Assembly (NCBI RefSeq): GCF_032854445.1
Contig: NC_088306.1
Span: forward strand, 28,367,764-28,431,763
Direction of reading: 5' to 3'
DNA length: 64,000 nt
From: Liolophura sinensis
Lineage: Eukaryota; Mollusca; Polyplacophora; Chitonida; Chitonidae
A program made the position numbers and the translations under genes. This document shows positions 24,055 to 37,600 of this stretch, piece by piece. Below the pieces are notes generated by a model that was given only the letters and a program-made list of their open reading frames with translations, was not told the origin of the DNA and searched no databases. How positions within the stretch are numbered: the first letter of the stretch is position 1; every line of letters begins with the position of its first letter.

Positions 24055-24420
24055 ACAGAAAAAAGCGATGGGACCATTGAACAAAGCGATAGTATGAACG
24101 AGGCGATGGGACCATAGAACAAAGTGATAGTATGAACGATGCAATGGGACGATAGAACAAAGCGATAGTATGAACGACGCGATGGGACCATAGAACAAAG
24201 CGATAGTATGAACGAAGCAATGGGGACCATAGAACAAAGCGATAGTATGAACGATGCAATGGGACCATAGAACAAAGCGATAGTATGAACGATGCAATGG
24301 GACCATAGAACAAAGCGATAGTATGAACGACGCGATGGGACCATAGAACAAAGCGATAGTATGAACGAAGCAATGGGACGATAGAACAAAGTGATAGTAT
24401 GAACGACGCGATGGGCATCG
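24055..24420 (+). repeat. 38-bp minisatellite, about 9 units
   Basis: The unit is GCGATGGGACCATAGAACAA followed by AGCGATAGTATGAACGAC. Units alternate between forms reading ACGACGCGATGGG, ACGAAGCAATGGG and ACGATGCAATGGG, hinting at a two-unit period. Confidence 0.93.
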
Positions 24421-24514
24421 TGTTAGAAGTATTCCATGGCTTCGTGCCATCGTCGTATCGACTGTTGCCATCGTGTTGTCTCTTCATGTCAACCTCATGT
24501 CACTTCTGGCCATC

Positions 24515-24800
24515 GTCAAATCGCTTCGTGACATCCCCCATCGCTTCGGATCCCCCTCCCCCTCCCATCGCGTCGTAACATCCTTCCCATCGCTTTTTTG
24601 CAATCGCTCCATCGGTGTGTGACACCCCCATCGCGTCGTGACATCCCCATCGCGTGGTGACACCCCTTTATCGCTTCGTGGCATCCCCCATCGGTTCGTG
24701 ACATCAACCCATCGCTTATTGTCATCGTCCCATCACTTCGTGACATCCTTCACATCGCTTCTTGCCATCCCCCCAATCGCTTTGTGACCCCGCCCCCCCG
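24515..24800 (-). repeat. ~20-24-bp minisatellite in opposite sense to the 24055 array
   Basis: Units of the type CCCATCGCTTCGTGACATCC, irregular in length. Read on the minus strand each unit is CGATGGG...AAGCGAT, the same two blocks that bound the 24055-24420 unit on the plus strand. The two arrays are therefore related and inverted, separated by about 95 bp. Confidence 0.85.
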
Positions 24801-25677
24801 CACCCATCTCTTCGTACTATCGATACTACGATGAAACGATAATCTTAACCGGCTTCCATAATTTACACACAACAGCACATGCACCAGCGCATCGACAAGG
24901 CAAACTGCTTGAACAAACTGCTTTACATTAGACTCAGACGAGTCTTTAGACTTTTCTGGCGATGTTGGAGAAGATCCAGCTGAGTTTACGTAAGAACCAT
25001 GCATAATTCATCCATTCCACTACAGGCTAATTCCACGTCAAGGCCGGGGGTCAACACAATGATACCGCATGTCACCTTGTAGTTGGCCATTCTAGTCCAT
25101 GGTATAATTCGACCGAGAAGTCTTTCCCTGTGTAATTACGTGCATGCATATATCGAATATACAGATGTGAAGTAACCTCATGGGAGCGTAGCCAGCTGGT
25201 GAGATTTGGGTCAAAGCTGGGTTATGCAGCGTTACATGACAGCAGGTAATCTGTAACCTAAATAGTTGGCGAATCAATCAGCTGATCGCACGTGCGTGCG
25301 AATTCGTCACAAAAGACGCCTAAATACACCGTCCGCTTCCCAGTGCAAATGTTAGAATGGCGGGCTTAGCCTACCACGTCGCCGATCGAACCAGACTGTA
25401 GCCGACAGTAACAGCGATATAACGACCTTCACACCAACCTACGATCTAAGCAAAGAACTAATTTTGCCGGTGAGCTTTGTAAGGGATCAAGAACATTAGT
25501 TCTGAGCCGGATTATGCGTTATGACGAAATCAGGCACGATGTTAATGAGGACTACAAATTGATCTAACTACAAAAAAGCGACAGACGATCGGAAGTGAGT
25601 TTGACAAGTTTAATGAACAGACCAGCTGAGCTACAACAGCGGCGTAAGTGGAACACCTTGTCTCACACCAGGACAAA
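24801..25677. other. Upstream region of gene B, nothing specific recognised
   Basis: Non-repetitive sequence preceding the gene B start codon. It should contain the gene B promoter and 5' untranslated exon, but no motif is distinctive enough to call. Confidence 0.4.
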
Positions 25678-28600
25678 ATGGGACGTAAGCCACCTGAAAT
25701 GGACAGCGGCAGGTCATGGATACTTGTTGTGGGTCAGTTTTATACAGTTTTTATGCTCTACATCATCTATCTGGCATGGTCAAAATAGTTTAACACTGCA
25801 TGCTGTGTTTACAAAATAAAATGTTTCATTTAAAACTGTTTGATAACGGTTTCTTTGGGGCTTAATTCTAATGTTATACCAGCTGCATCAAAACGAGAAA
25901 GTTTGTCATTGACTTGCCAAAAGTCGACCGTTCCCCCCTGCATTCCGGTTTCCTCGATTCATAAAACTGACCGACTTCGTATAAGTGAAAAATTGCTGAG
26001 TACGGAATTAAACAACAATCAAATAAATCGATCAAAAATTTGTAATATTTCACCATAAGGAAAGAGACGATATTTCACATAATGAGGGGTAAAATAACGG
26101 GACTCTAAAATAAAGCTTTCTATGGGATGCATGTCAATCTTTAACACAGAATAAATGAGTGTGCCTCTTGCTCGGTTCACATATTGGCCTGCATTACATG
26201 ACATATCGGGGATATATCCGTGTGTGTTTCGGTATACTGAGTTTACTTCTACCCACCATTACCTGTCAGATTAACAGATGTTTAGTACAACTTTACTCTT
26301 GCAGTTTTTTTCATGCAGGGATTTGAAAAATAATAGTCACCTAGATATACGTCTCGCATGCAAAGTGTGAATAACAGATCGTTGCTTTGTCGGGTTTTCA
26401 AGGGCACATATAATGGACAATACACTTTTATATCCGCTTCTGTATTTGCATATACCGGTATACATGCACATACAAAACACGGTCATTCAGTGGTGAATTT
26501 GACTGTGATTATGTACGTGGGAATATTTCTCACATAGCACACAGTATTATACACGTCAGTGACACAGCGAATTACACACATACACAGCATGCTGTGGTAT
26601 AGGCAACCCAAAATATAGGTACGCCCCCCCCCCTCTCGTCTTTATGTCTTCAAAGTGAAACGAACTTCTCTGTTTCAAACACAGAAATTGTTTCAAATTA
26701 TCGACTGAAAAGCAGAACTACCATTAAATTAAAAGTCATCTTTTTAGAGATGTGAGAGTTGTTTGTTTTAACGTACCGTTATTCACAATGCTCAGTACGG
26801 TCGCATATTTACGACTGGTGTTTTTGTAGTGCCTATATCGGCTTATTTTACTGGGACTATATTATTGATTGACTGAAGGGTCGGAGTGTCATGAAAATAG
26901 GTTTTACAAGACCATTTATTCTATATGTCACTTACCGATAACTTTTATCACAAGTGCCTAGCAGGGAAGTCCTGGTACTGATATCTTTTGTGAGGCCCAC
27001 TGTTAGTATCTGTGTGGAGGTATGCTTGAGTTTAACGTCATACTTAACAGTATTTCATCTGACGACGTGGAGTCATTAGGTGTGTGTAGATATACTGTGT
27101 CGCCATATGTCAGGGCGAGTTCATGCTGTCAAAGTGCTGTCATTACTGAAGTATCATGCCGAAAACACCAGACATGACACCCCACCCAGTCACACTGTAT
27201 TGGCACCGGGGCAACCTATTTCCTATTTCCTTGCTCTAACCCCTCATTGCTGAGCGACAAGCGAGGCAGCAGAAAGTAACATTTTTAAGGTCTTTGGTAT
27301 GATCTGACTTGGGTTTGATCCCGGAGTCTCCCGACTTCGAGGCGGATGCTCTAATCATTAGTCAACTGAAGCAGTCCCTACTGGTAAGGAAATTTTTCTG
27401 ACCAAGATTGAAAAAACACATATGTAGAAGAAAGTCATTGTTTTCCCTGACTTATCTGGTGTCAGCATGCACGTGATTACAGTTACTTCTCACCCGTTCC
27501 ACATTTGACATGGTACACGTGTAAATAGACAATACGCAGCCTACATCATGCTAATCTAACCTTTGCATTGGGTTGTAAGAAGCTGCAGATCTTTGGGGGA
27601 AACGCATATTTCATTTGTACTTATTGATACCAGTAATTATGACTGTCCACAAGAAAACGCCTTGCACTGCATGCTGGCAGTAGATGAACGTATGAAGAGT
27701 GCTTTTATGTGTTATACTTATTTACTGAAGTACTTATTCAAGTTATTTATTTGACTGGTGTTTTACGTCGTACTCAAGAACATTTCACTTATGCGACGGC
27801 GGCTAGAATTACGGTCGGAGGTAACCAGACAAATCCTGGGGGAATCCAACGACCATCTACATTTTGAGTGATAAGATACTGAAAACATACTCATATACTA
27901 TTTGTTACCGTAGATATATGTATTAGTAATTCATTTATTAATGCGTGAATTATTTGCAACCCATGTGGGACCGAAATGGAATTATGCACCCCAGTCCTTA
28001 TCTTTGTTTAAACTGGAAAACTGACTGTAACTGCAGCTGTAGGATTTTAAACTAGAAACTCGCTGTTATTTCAGACGTTGGATTTTTATCTAGATGGTAA
28101 CTGTTACTTAAGCATCTGGATTCTAACCTAAAATCTGTTGCTTCAAAGTTTTATTGAGTTTTGAACAGGAAAGTTTTTGAACGGGAATGTAACTAATTAC
28201 AGCTCTCCGGATGGTCGTTGGGTCACCCCCCACTCCCAACCCCCGCCCCCAATCCCGGATAACATAATCCCAACATAATGCTGGAGGCGTCGTGTAAGTG
28301 AAGGATCGCCAGTCGGGTAAATAAGTCAATATACTTCTCTTATTTAAGTTCCCATATTTTCAACTGAAAACTAACTGCTACGAGTTTTATCAACAGTTTA
28401 ACTTTGACCTGGAAACTCATCACTTTGAATTTTAAGCCCTGTTTGGATGCCATTGTTCACGAAACCAGTAAAGTCGAGCAAAATATGAGATGGTGTTATC
28501 GGAGAATTCAAAACGTGCTGAGATAGATGTCAAGCTCCTACAATTCGGATACAGGCGACTTTACCCTACATTTTAAATCGCATGGAATTTTCCGTGGTTT

Positions 28601-31600
28601 TTACTATGCTTTCCCTCCTATAGAAACATTCTCAAGTAAAACACATACTTCAAGAAGGTCTGTAGACTTAACCTTAATGTTTGATCAAGCTCAGATTGTC
28701 CTAGTTTAAAGTCTTTGTGTGCGAATTCCATGAATAAACGTTTGCCTGCTTAAATATGTTGTGTGCACATGGAAACATTTACGCAGATTCTTTGGATTAC
28801 ATTTTTACATGCAAAAGTTATCAGTAATATGCTGATATTACACACCTCGTACCAAAGCTATGTCCGCGTGATACATAATCCCAAGACGTTTACATCTGCA
28901 TGCGTTTTAGAAATACTGTCTTTTGTTCAAATTTTTTTCATCTTTTTACATGATATCTGAAAACCTTTTACAAGCGTGTGCTTCACACACACTATGTATG
29001 TCCGTAATGTGACTGTGAAATGCTGATCGTTCCAAACGGTTTCTTTACACAGTCTTACGTTTGTTTATTGAGACTTTTCTTCTAGCAGTTTGGAAAGTTC
29101 GTCAGTAGCCAGTAACCATATGAGCAAATGAAAACTTCTTGAATATCCCGAGGTGCAAAATCAAATAAATAAGCCCCTACTGTCTTCATATGAATACGTT
29201 TTCTTCATCAGTAAGTACTTTGGAATTAAAGCCTGTGACTGGCTGAAAACACCATCGATAGCCAATCCGTCGTCTAACTGAAGTATACCAACGAATTTGA
29301 GCTTTAATCAATAGCTTTCTCGCTAGAAGTGTTTTAATGACAACACCGTTTTTTGTTTAGAAAAAGATGGGAATCCTATTGCTTTAACATGGAGTTAGAT
29401 GGGAATTGGACTGGGTTTGTAATATTTCACCTGATGCTTTCCGCTCCACTGTCCATGATCTCCCGAAACAGTTGTGCGATGACATACAGCTATGCTGTCC
29501 TGTATTTGATGGCGTAGAATGATTATTACAACAGCAAACGACGTGGACCTGTGAAAGTTGGCTTTGTTTTGCGCAGACCTTGTCTTCTTTACTGTACGCT
29601 AACCAGGCCAGGGTGATTGACAGATATCGACATGTGCCCAGGTCCAGGTGTTGCCTTTCTGACAACGGCCGAGCTATCAGTGGAGCAGTGAGCCTGTGCA
29701 TAGCAGGTCGTGGATTGAGACGTGGAGGTGTAAACTAGCTGTTACACGGGCCGTGTTTTTGCGTTATTTCTTACAAAAAGCGGTCGAAGTCTGCCAAGGA
29801 ATGACTGTTTTTCACTGGGCATAGCGTAGCATCATCAAGCTCACGGATCTCTTCGCGGAATGCAAATGACCGGCCGACCGCCTCAAACGGTGTGAGGTCG
29901 CATTGAAAGTTATAAAGCCGTGTATCTGGTTATGTATTGATTTTCGACCAATAACTTATGCTCTGATATGAGAGATATAAGCTTAAAGAAAATGTGTATG
30001 TAATTCTGAAGTGAGAATTGCGACTGCCTTTGGGCTACACAAGGATTTAAACGCTAACTGTCTCCCGGCTGTGTAGTGTGACGCAGATTTGTCTTGGGCA
30101 GTCGGCGAAGGTGATTGACGTCAAGAAATGGACATCAGGCAGATCGCACCGACTTTTTTCCTTTTCTTTTCTTTTCTCTTCTCTTATCGCTCACGCCTGT
30201 CAGTCACTACTGAGTTCGATCCCAGCTAAGTCAATTTGTCAGGTGATGAAAATGTGATGGATTTAAACGTTTTAAGTAGGCTGGTAGGCGTAGTTGGATG
30301 TTCTGATGACAAATCTGGTGGTTTTTCCTTTCTCCGACGCACGGTTTTGTCGCCAATTGCCATGAAAGTGCGAAAAAAATGCAATTTTCCCCCACGTTTG
30401 GAGGTCACGTGACACAAAACCGCTGCTGCCTTGGAGCTGAAAATGACTGAGTGCAAAGGGCTACACATGTACTCTATGTAAATCGTTGATATGTGTCAAT
30501 AAACGCAGGACATACATGTTTTCAAATAATGTCCAAAGGCAGATTTACCACATTCGGCACATTTACATATACAAGCTATGTAGTGTAATACAATGTATGG
30601 ATGGTTGCGAAGAGAATGTCTCATATATATGTTCTCCTAATGGTCTGGTTTGCATGGAAGTTGCGATTGCCTCAACCACTGTATCTTGTGTATGTATTTC
30701 CAAAAGTTAGCTTTGTTTTGCGCAGACTTTGTCTTCTTTGCTCTACGCTAACCCGGCCAGGGGCCCGAGCTATCAGTAGAGCAGTGAGCCTGTGCATGGC
30801 AGGTCGTGGATTGAGACGTGGAAGTATAAACTTGCTGTTATATTTGCAGTGTATTATTGAGTCGGGAAACCGTCCTCGATCCGTTCCAGGATCCCGGCCT
30901 AGGATCTGCTGTTCGCAGATCCACTCTAGTTTAAATTTGATTTTCTAAGTTCTCATTATCACATCGAAACCCCATTACTGTCTAAATTGTTAAACCGGTT
31001 CTTGCCATGATATTGTTGAAATATCGCCAACGTGGCGTTATACCATAATCATTCATTCATTGTGGTGGGACGTACATGAACTTTAAGAGTTGTAAGGCTC
31101 TCGACAGCATCCATACACAACGAAATATTTGTTGTGCATCACGTGTACATTACGCCCGTTAAACTCGCCTGTGAACGTGACACTGTGTGTTGCATCGTAC
31201 CAGCCACAAACCTTGGCGTTATTCAATCTCTTTATACACACATACATGTTGTATAACTGGTGTACTGTTGTGCGATTGAGCTATCCATGTTTACTCAAGA
31301 TTCTACGGAAGCCCAGAAACGCCATTAAGCGCTTTCACTGAAACTAATTCCATGGCTTCATCGTCTGTTGTTGATTCTTGTATTTTCCGAAACGAAAATG
31401 ATGCTTTGGACATATCCCTGAAAAGCGCTGTCTTTGAAGCTTTAAATGACAGAGGTTTCGCACCTGCAATAACGATAGGTTACAGGGGATACTAATTAAT
31501 AATTGATGGCTGCTTTTATGTTCCATGTTACTATGAATTCTTTATTATGTTATTTGTGTTCATGCCAGTGTCAGAAGTGGGCATATCTTGTGTTTGTTTG

Positions 31601-34600
31601 CCAATTTAATGTGCCCACAGCACAGCAGTTTGAGTAATACTATACCAGTGACGTTTAATAAATTGCGATAAACTCATTTTACCCAGTACTGCTAGAGCCG
31701 TAGTGCAGGGTCAGGGGCAAGTGGGTTGCTGCTTTATAGATATTGTCATGGACAGTCACAATAAACGTCTAAAAGAGGTGGATTTCTTCTGCGATATCAC
31801 TGTGAGTATCTTGAATTGTATAGGGAGACAACACACTGTTTGGCAAACACAGACATTTATTTATTTATTCCATTGGAGTTTTACGCCATACTCAAAAACA
31901 TTTCACTTAAACGACAGCGGCCAGCATTACGGTGGGTGGAAACTAGGTAGAGCCCGAGGGAAACCCACGACCATCCGCAAGGTGTTGCCGGACCTTCCCA
32001 CTTACGGCCGGAGAGGAAGTCAGCATGAGCTGAACTTGAACTCACAGCGACCACATTGGTGAGGGGCTGCTGGATCAATGGGGTGTACTGTTATGATACT
32101 CCACTCGGCCACAGAGGCCCCCAAACATGGATACGATACCTCTGAACATCTCTCTCAAAGAGACTCCTATATTTGTGTTCGACCTGGAAATTGTTCACGG
32201 CCTAAGTTTCGAAATTTAAATTGGATGTCATGCGTAGAATATCGACTGTCTTCTATGAATCACTGAAAAAATTTACTCTTGCATGTTAAAACCTTTATGT
32301 TTTATTTGTAAAACATTCCCTTGGGATATGGTTGTTTTGGGCATTTGTCCTGTGATTATCGACTTGGAGTACCCCTTTACAATTGTATGAGTGAATTTCG
32401 AATGGTGACTAGGTGCTGTCAGTTCCGACCAATTATCAGCTGTTACAAATTTTTTCCTGGGATATTACTTTGTCATTTCATTAAAATTTATAATCAGGAC
32501 AAGTGGTCAGCTCGTGTCCGCAGAGACTTCGCTTAGTTATCTTGTACAGGGTTTTGGGGTCAGTTTGTTTCAATCTACAGTTTGCACATGCACCCGTGAA
32601 TTGACTTTTGGTCAGTTTGTTTTAGTGTAAACTTTACACACGCACCTGTGAAATGACTTTTGGTCAGTTCGTTTTAATGTACACTTAACACACACGCACC
32701 TGTGAAATGGACTTTTGGTCAGTTCGGTTCAATCTACACTTTTCACAGGCACAAGTGAAATGACTATTGATCAGTTCGGTTTAATCTACACTTTTCACAG
32801 GCACCTGTGAAATGACTATTGATCAGTTCGGTTCAATCTACACTCTGCACACGCACCTGTGAAATGACTTTTGGTCAGTTCGGTTCAATCTACACTTTGC
32901 ACACACACCTGTGAAATGACTTTTGGTCAGTTCTTTTTAATGTACACTTCGCCCACGTGTATTTTACGTGTCTCTTACAAGTTACAATTCTCATATATTG
33001 TTTCAAGGGTTATTAGTTAGTTTGCTTCAATGTACATTTTCAGAAAAGACCTATGCTTTTCCAGGAATTTGGAATCCGCCTTGTATTGTTTTCAGGGATC
33101 ATGGTAGGATTGTTTCATTGTACTGACCACACACCTATTTTGAATCATATTTTTGGTCAGATCGTTTGAATGCACACTTCGCACACGCACCTGTGAACGG
33201 GCTTTTGGTCAGTTTGTTTCAATTCACCCTTCGCAAACGTATCTTTTAAGCATTTTGGTCAATCGTTTTAGTCTACTCTTAGCACATGTTTTACACGTTT
33301 CCCAGTTCGTTTTGGGTTAGTTTGTTTTAATGTACAACTCCGTATGAAGGCCTATACTTTTTAGGAAATTTTCAATTTACTATCATCTCATGTTTATCAG
33401 AGATCTTCATCAGTTCGTCTCAATATGCATGTATTTTGCACACGTATCTTTTTCAGTGTGGTTAGCCAGTTCGTTTCAATGTACATTTCACCGTTGTCTT
33501 CGGCAGGTTTCTTAGTCAGCTCGTTTCTGCTGGGAGGCTTCATCAAAGTCTTTGGTGTTTTCTTCGCGGCATTTGCCACAACCTTTGAAGCTTCGGCGTC
33601 CACAACGTCATTAATTGTCGGAATTAGAGCTGCCATGTCTACAATCGTGGGTAAGTCTTTTTGTGCTTTGATTGATTGATTGGTTGATTGATATTTTAAG
33701 ATGTTCATAAGAATCTTTCATGTGACGGCGCTCAGATTTATGGTTTGGGAAAACGGGATGTTTGGTTACTGAAACATACACGATTAAACTTTTTGGGAAT
33801 ATATACCCTAATAAACATCTTCGCTCAGGTTTTTGGGAAAGAAAACAACCACGAGCACTCGTCCTGGCAAGAATGGCATATTATTCACTCAGGCACATCT
33901 TGGTTGTTGGTTCAAATGTTTATCCCTTTTGGCATTTTTCTTTGGCGAAGATTTCCGAAGACAGTTACTTGAATGACATGATCGTTAACACTTATCATTT
34001 ATGCGCGATCTATTCTGATCAGGATGTCAAAGAGTCTTTTTGGCCTTCTCCCCAGTTATTCCACAAGAATGACAAATTCTTAACCCAAGTACTAACTACC
34101 CTTTTTTGTTACGTGAGTGAAGTTAAACTGTGGTTAGCAGTTGGCAGTTAGCTATTCAACAAGTCCTTATTTCTATAAATTATATATTCGCCTATATCCC
34201 TATATTAATACTGCAACTACAGCCATCATACTTGGCGCATTTCAATTGACAATTCATGCGATCTAATACGTCATGCCAATGATTCCCGATTCTGACACCA
34301 AGGGGCGCTTCTGTGAATAGAAGTCTGGTCCATATCTCCATAAATACTGCGCCTACAGACATCATACTCGGTACATTATTAACTCTTACTGCGGGCTATC
34401 ACGTCACGCCGATGATTCCCGATTCTGACACTAGGGGGCGCTGCTGTGAATAGCAGTCTGAATAGCCGTCTGGTCCGTATCTCCATAACTACCGCACCTA
34501 CAGACATCATACTTGGTACATTATTAACTCTTACTGCCGGCTATCACGTCATGCAAATCATTCCTGATTCTGACTCAAGGAGGCGTTTCTGTGAATAGCA

Positions 34601-37600
34601 GTCTGAATAGCAGTCTGGCCCATGTCTCCATAACTACTGCACCTACAGACATTATAAGGAGGCGTTTCTGTGAATTGCAGCCTGAATAGCAGTCTGGCCC
34701 ATGTCTCCATAATTACTGCACCTACAGACATTATAAGGAGGCGTTTCTGTGAATTGCAGCCTGAATAGCAGTCTGGCCCATGTCTCCATAATTACTGCAC
34801 CTACAGACATTATAAGGAGGCGTTTCTGTGAATAGCAGTCTGAATAGCAGTCTGGTCCGTGTCTCCATAACTACTGCACCTACAGACATTATAAGGAGGC
34901 GTTTCTGTGAATAGCAGTCTGAATAGCAGTCTGGCTCGTGTCTCCATAACTAATGCACCTACAGACATCATACTTGGTACAATAAAGACACTTAATGCGG
35001 ACTATCACGTCGTGTCAAAAATTTCGGCGTAAAACACCAATCAAATAAATAAATAAATCTTAAGTTTATAAATACTTTATTATGCATATATGTGTTTAGA
35101 GGGCTGCGTTTTTCGTAACATTTGTACCAAAATTTATCTGTTTGTTTCATTTGTGTCTTACGCCATACTGAAGAATATTTCACTTATACAACTACTGTCA
35201 GCAATATTATGGAAGGAAACTGGACAGAGTAGGGGGAAACCTATGACCTTTCGCTGGGTGCTTCAAGGCCATTTAAGCAAAGAGTTTTCTTTAGAAGTTT
35301 GCAAGGGAAACTTTCACACCTGACTCCTTCAACTCGCCAAATTATGATGTGATCTTGACAGTTCTAAAGGAATCCAGAGAGAAAATGTCTTTCGATGTGT
35401 AAGACGAAAAATGAACCCAACCAGCTGAGATGACAAAGTGTCTGATGTACAGTCTCATCAGCAGATCGTATGGTAAAGAAACGATCGGTAAAACTGGGGG
35501 GCCCGAGCAAGGCTGTCGCTTCTGCACGTGCAATCCTTCTACCTGTATATAAAGGGAGTGTGATGAAGATGTAAATTAGAGGTTGCTGTATGAGAAAGCT
35601 GCATTTTGAGACGTGATGATTCTCTCAAACGGACATAAATGGGAACGTGACTTGAGGTTGTTGCTGTACAACAAAATTGGTTAGGTTAGATTTTACTGCT
35701 GGTTAGTTCAAAGCAATCTAGATTTTAAAATCGTGTTAAACAGCCTTGTACGTATGGTTGTGGGTGGTATAAAACTTTTATACTAATAACTAGAAAATAC
35801 AAATTTACATTATTATTTTTTGTTCCTTATATAACTTTAACCCACTTACAATGAGTGCATCTCGTGAACCCGGATCTGATTTGATTTTTGTGTTGGCCTG
35901 AGAGCTTACAACATATTTTTACATCACCCTTATACTCTCGTGCATAGACAAAGATGACCTATTATAAAAGCATTTGAACTTTTTGTACGTAACATAACAA
36001 TTTCACAGTTGTACATATAATTTACGCATCTTGTTAATTAAAATTTGCAGACAAAAACTTTATACTGGGTGATGAAATGTTAGGATTTGCTTATTCGCTG
36101 ATGAAACTGATGTTTAACGTAGTTTGAAGGCTTTGTCATTCATTGGTTCTATCCCACGCCTGGAAGAGGTGACCTTTGACACCATTCCTTAACTCATCTG
36201 CATTATTCGTTTACAACTATTTATACATGAATGTAGTAAATATTATATAAAATAACACAGGCCGAAATTTGGTTGGCATTCATATTGTTCTCCTTTAAAG
36301 TGAAAAAGATAAAGATGTCGATGTTGGGGAATCCTTTTCGACTCTCAACAGAAATAATTACGCCCGTATTTATACATGCTGTGAACAGAATTATTAAGAT
36401 GTGCACGTTTTCAAAAGCTCAACACTTTTTATTATAAGATGATAACAATGTCAAATAGCAATTGCATTAAATTGTTGTAACGATCGACGCCCTTTAAATG
36501 GAGTATGTTTGAAGACCATTGTCATTTGACATTCCTTAAAACACACGGCAACAAATAGTCATGTTACTAATTGAAATGAAGCTCTGTATGACATTTTATT
36601 GGTTTTCAAGATCGAATGCATTGTTTGGTTCACAAGATGGAGTTTACAAGTTTACAACAGTTTAATTCTAAAAATCAATGGTATTTCAAAATTCTAAATA
36701 CTTAAGATACGTGTACATTTATGGGTGGAAGGCCGTTGGTAGTAACGATTGAAAACTTTTGAATCATTTAACATAAAAAAAAACTTGCAGCATAAAAAGC
36801 AAAACCAGAGCATCGACGACAGTGTGATATAAAATTAGTTGGCAAATATAGCCACGCGTAACCGGTGAAATTCGGCCTCTTGTCAATTTTCTCAGTCAGT
36901 ATTCTAACTGCATCTTCTGTGAATAGCAGACTTAATAGCAGTCTGGTCCATATCTCCATAAATACTGAACCTAGAGACATCATACTTGCTACACTTATAG
37001 CACTTAATGCGGACTATCACGTCATGTCAATAATTTCCGATTCTGACACCAGGGGGCAAATCTGTGAATTGCAGCCTGAATAGCAGTCTGGCCCAAATCT
37101 TCATAAATACTGCGACTACAGACATCAAACTTGGTTTAAAAATGACACCTAATGCGGGATATCACGTTATGCTAAAAAAAATCCTGTTTCTGACAGCAGG
37201 GGTGCTTCTGTGAACAGCAGTCTGAATAGCAGTCCGGCCCATATCTCCATAAATACTGCACCTACAGACATCCTACATGGCACATTAATGACACCCTAAT
37301 GCGACGGGGCGAAGAGGGATTACAGAGTTTTTTTCTGATTGGCTATATTGGGCTTGATATAAATATTAGGTATGGAAGATTTGTTTAAGAGTGATGAAGG
37401 CTAGGAGATTTAAACCAGGAAGCCCAATGTCCACTGTCAGCCATTTAGCAATTCTCTCTCCTTCTAACCTATTTAAAAAGGTGTTTATTAATTTTTATTC
37501 TATAGAAAATGTATTTTAATTGAACAATATGTTTCAGATAGATACAAACAGGCTCTAAGTGGTTATCCAACACAACTTTGACAATCTAAGAAAAATTGCT

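Larger units (their letters stand above)
25733..33506 (+). other. Intron 1 of gene B (7.8 kb)
   Basis: Donor GTCAGT, acceptor TCTTCGGCAG. It holds several SINE pieces, one family B repeat, a pair of direct repeats at 29561-29745 and 30706-30850, and a minisatellite at its 3' end, each listed separately. No other gene is supportable inside it. Confidence 0.8.

Noticed and set aside
23902-24487. Three overlapping frames of 143-189 codons on the minus strand
   Set aside because: A 38-bp unit cycles through all frames, so each frame shows the same peptide words. Repeat artefact.
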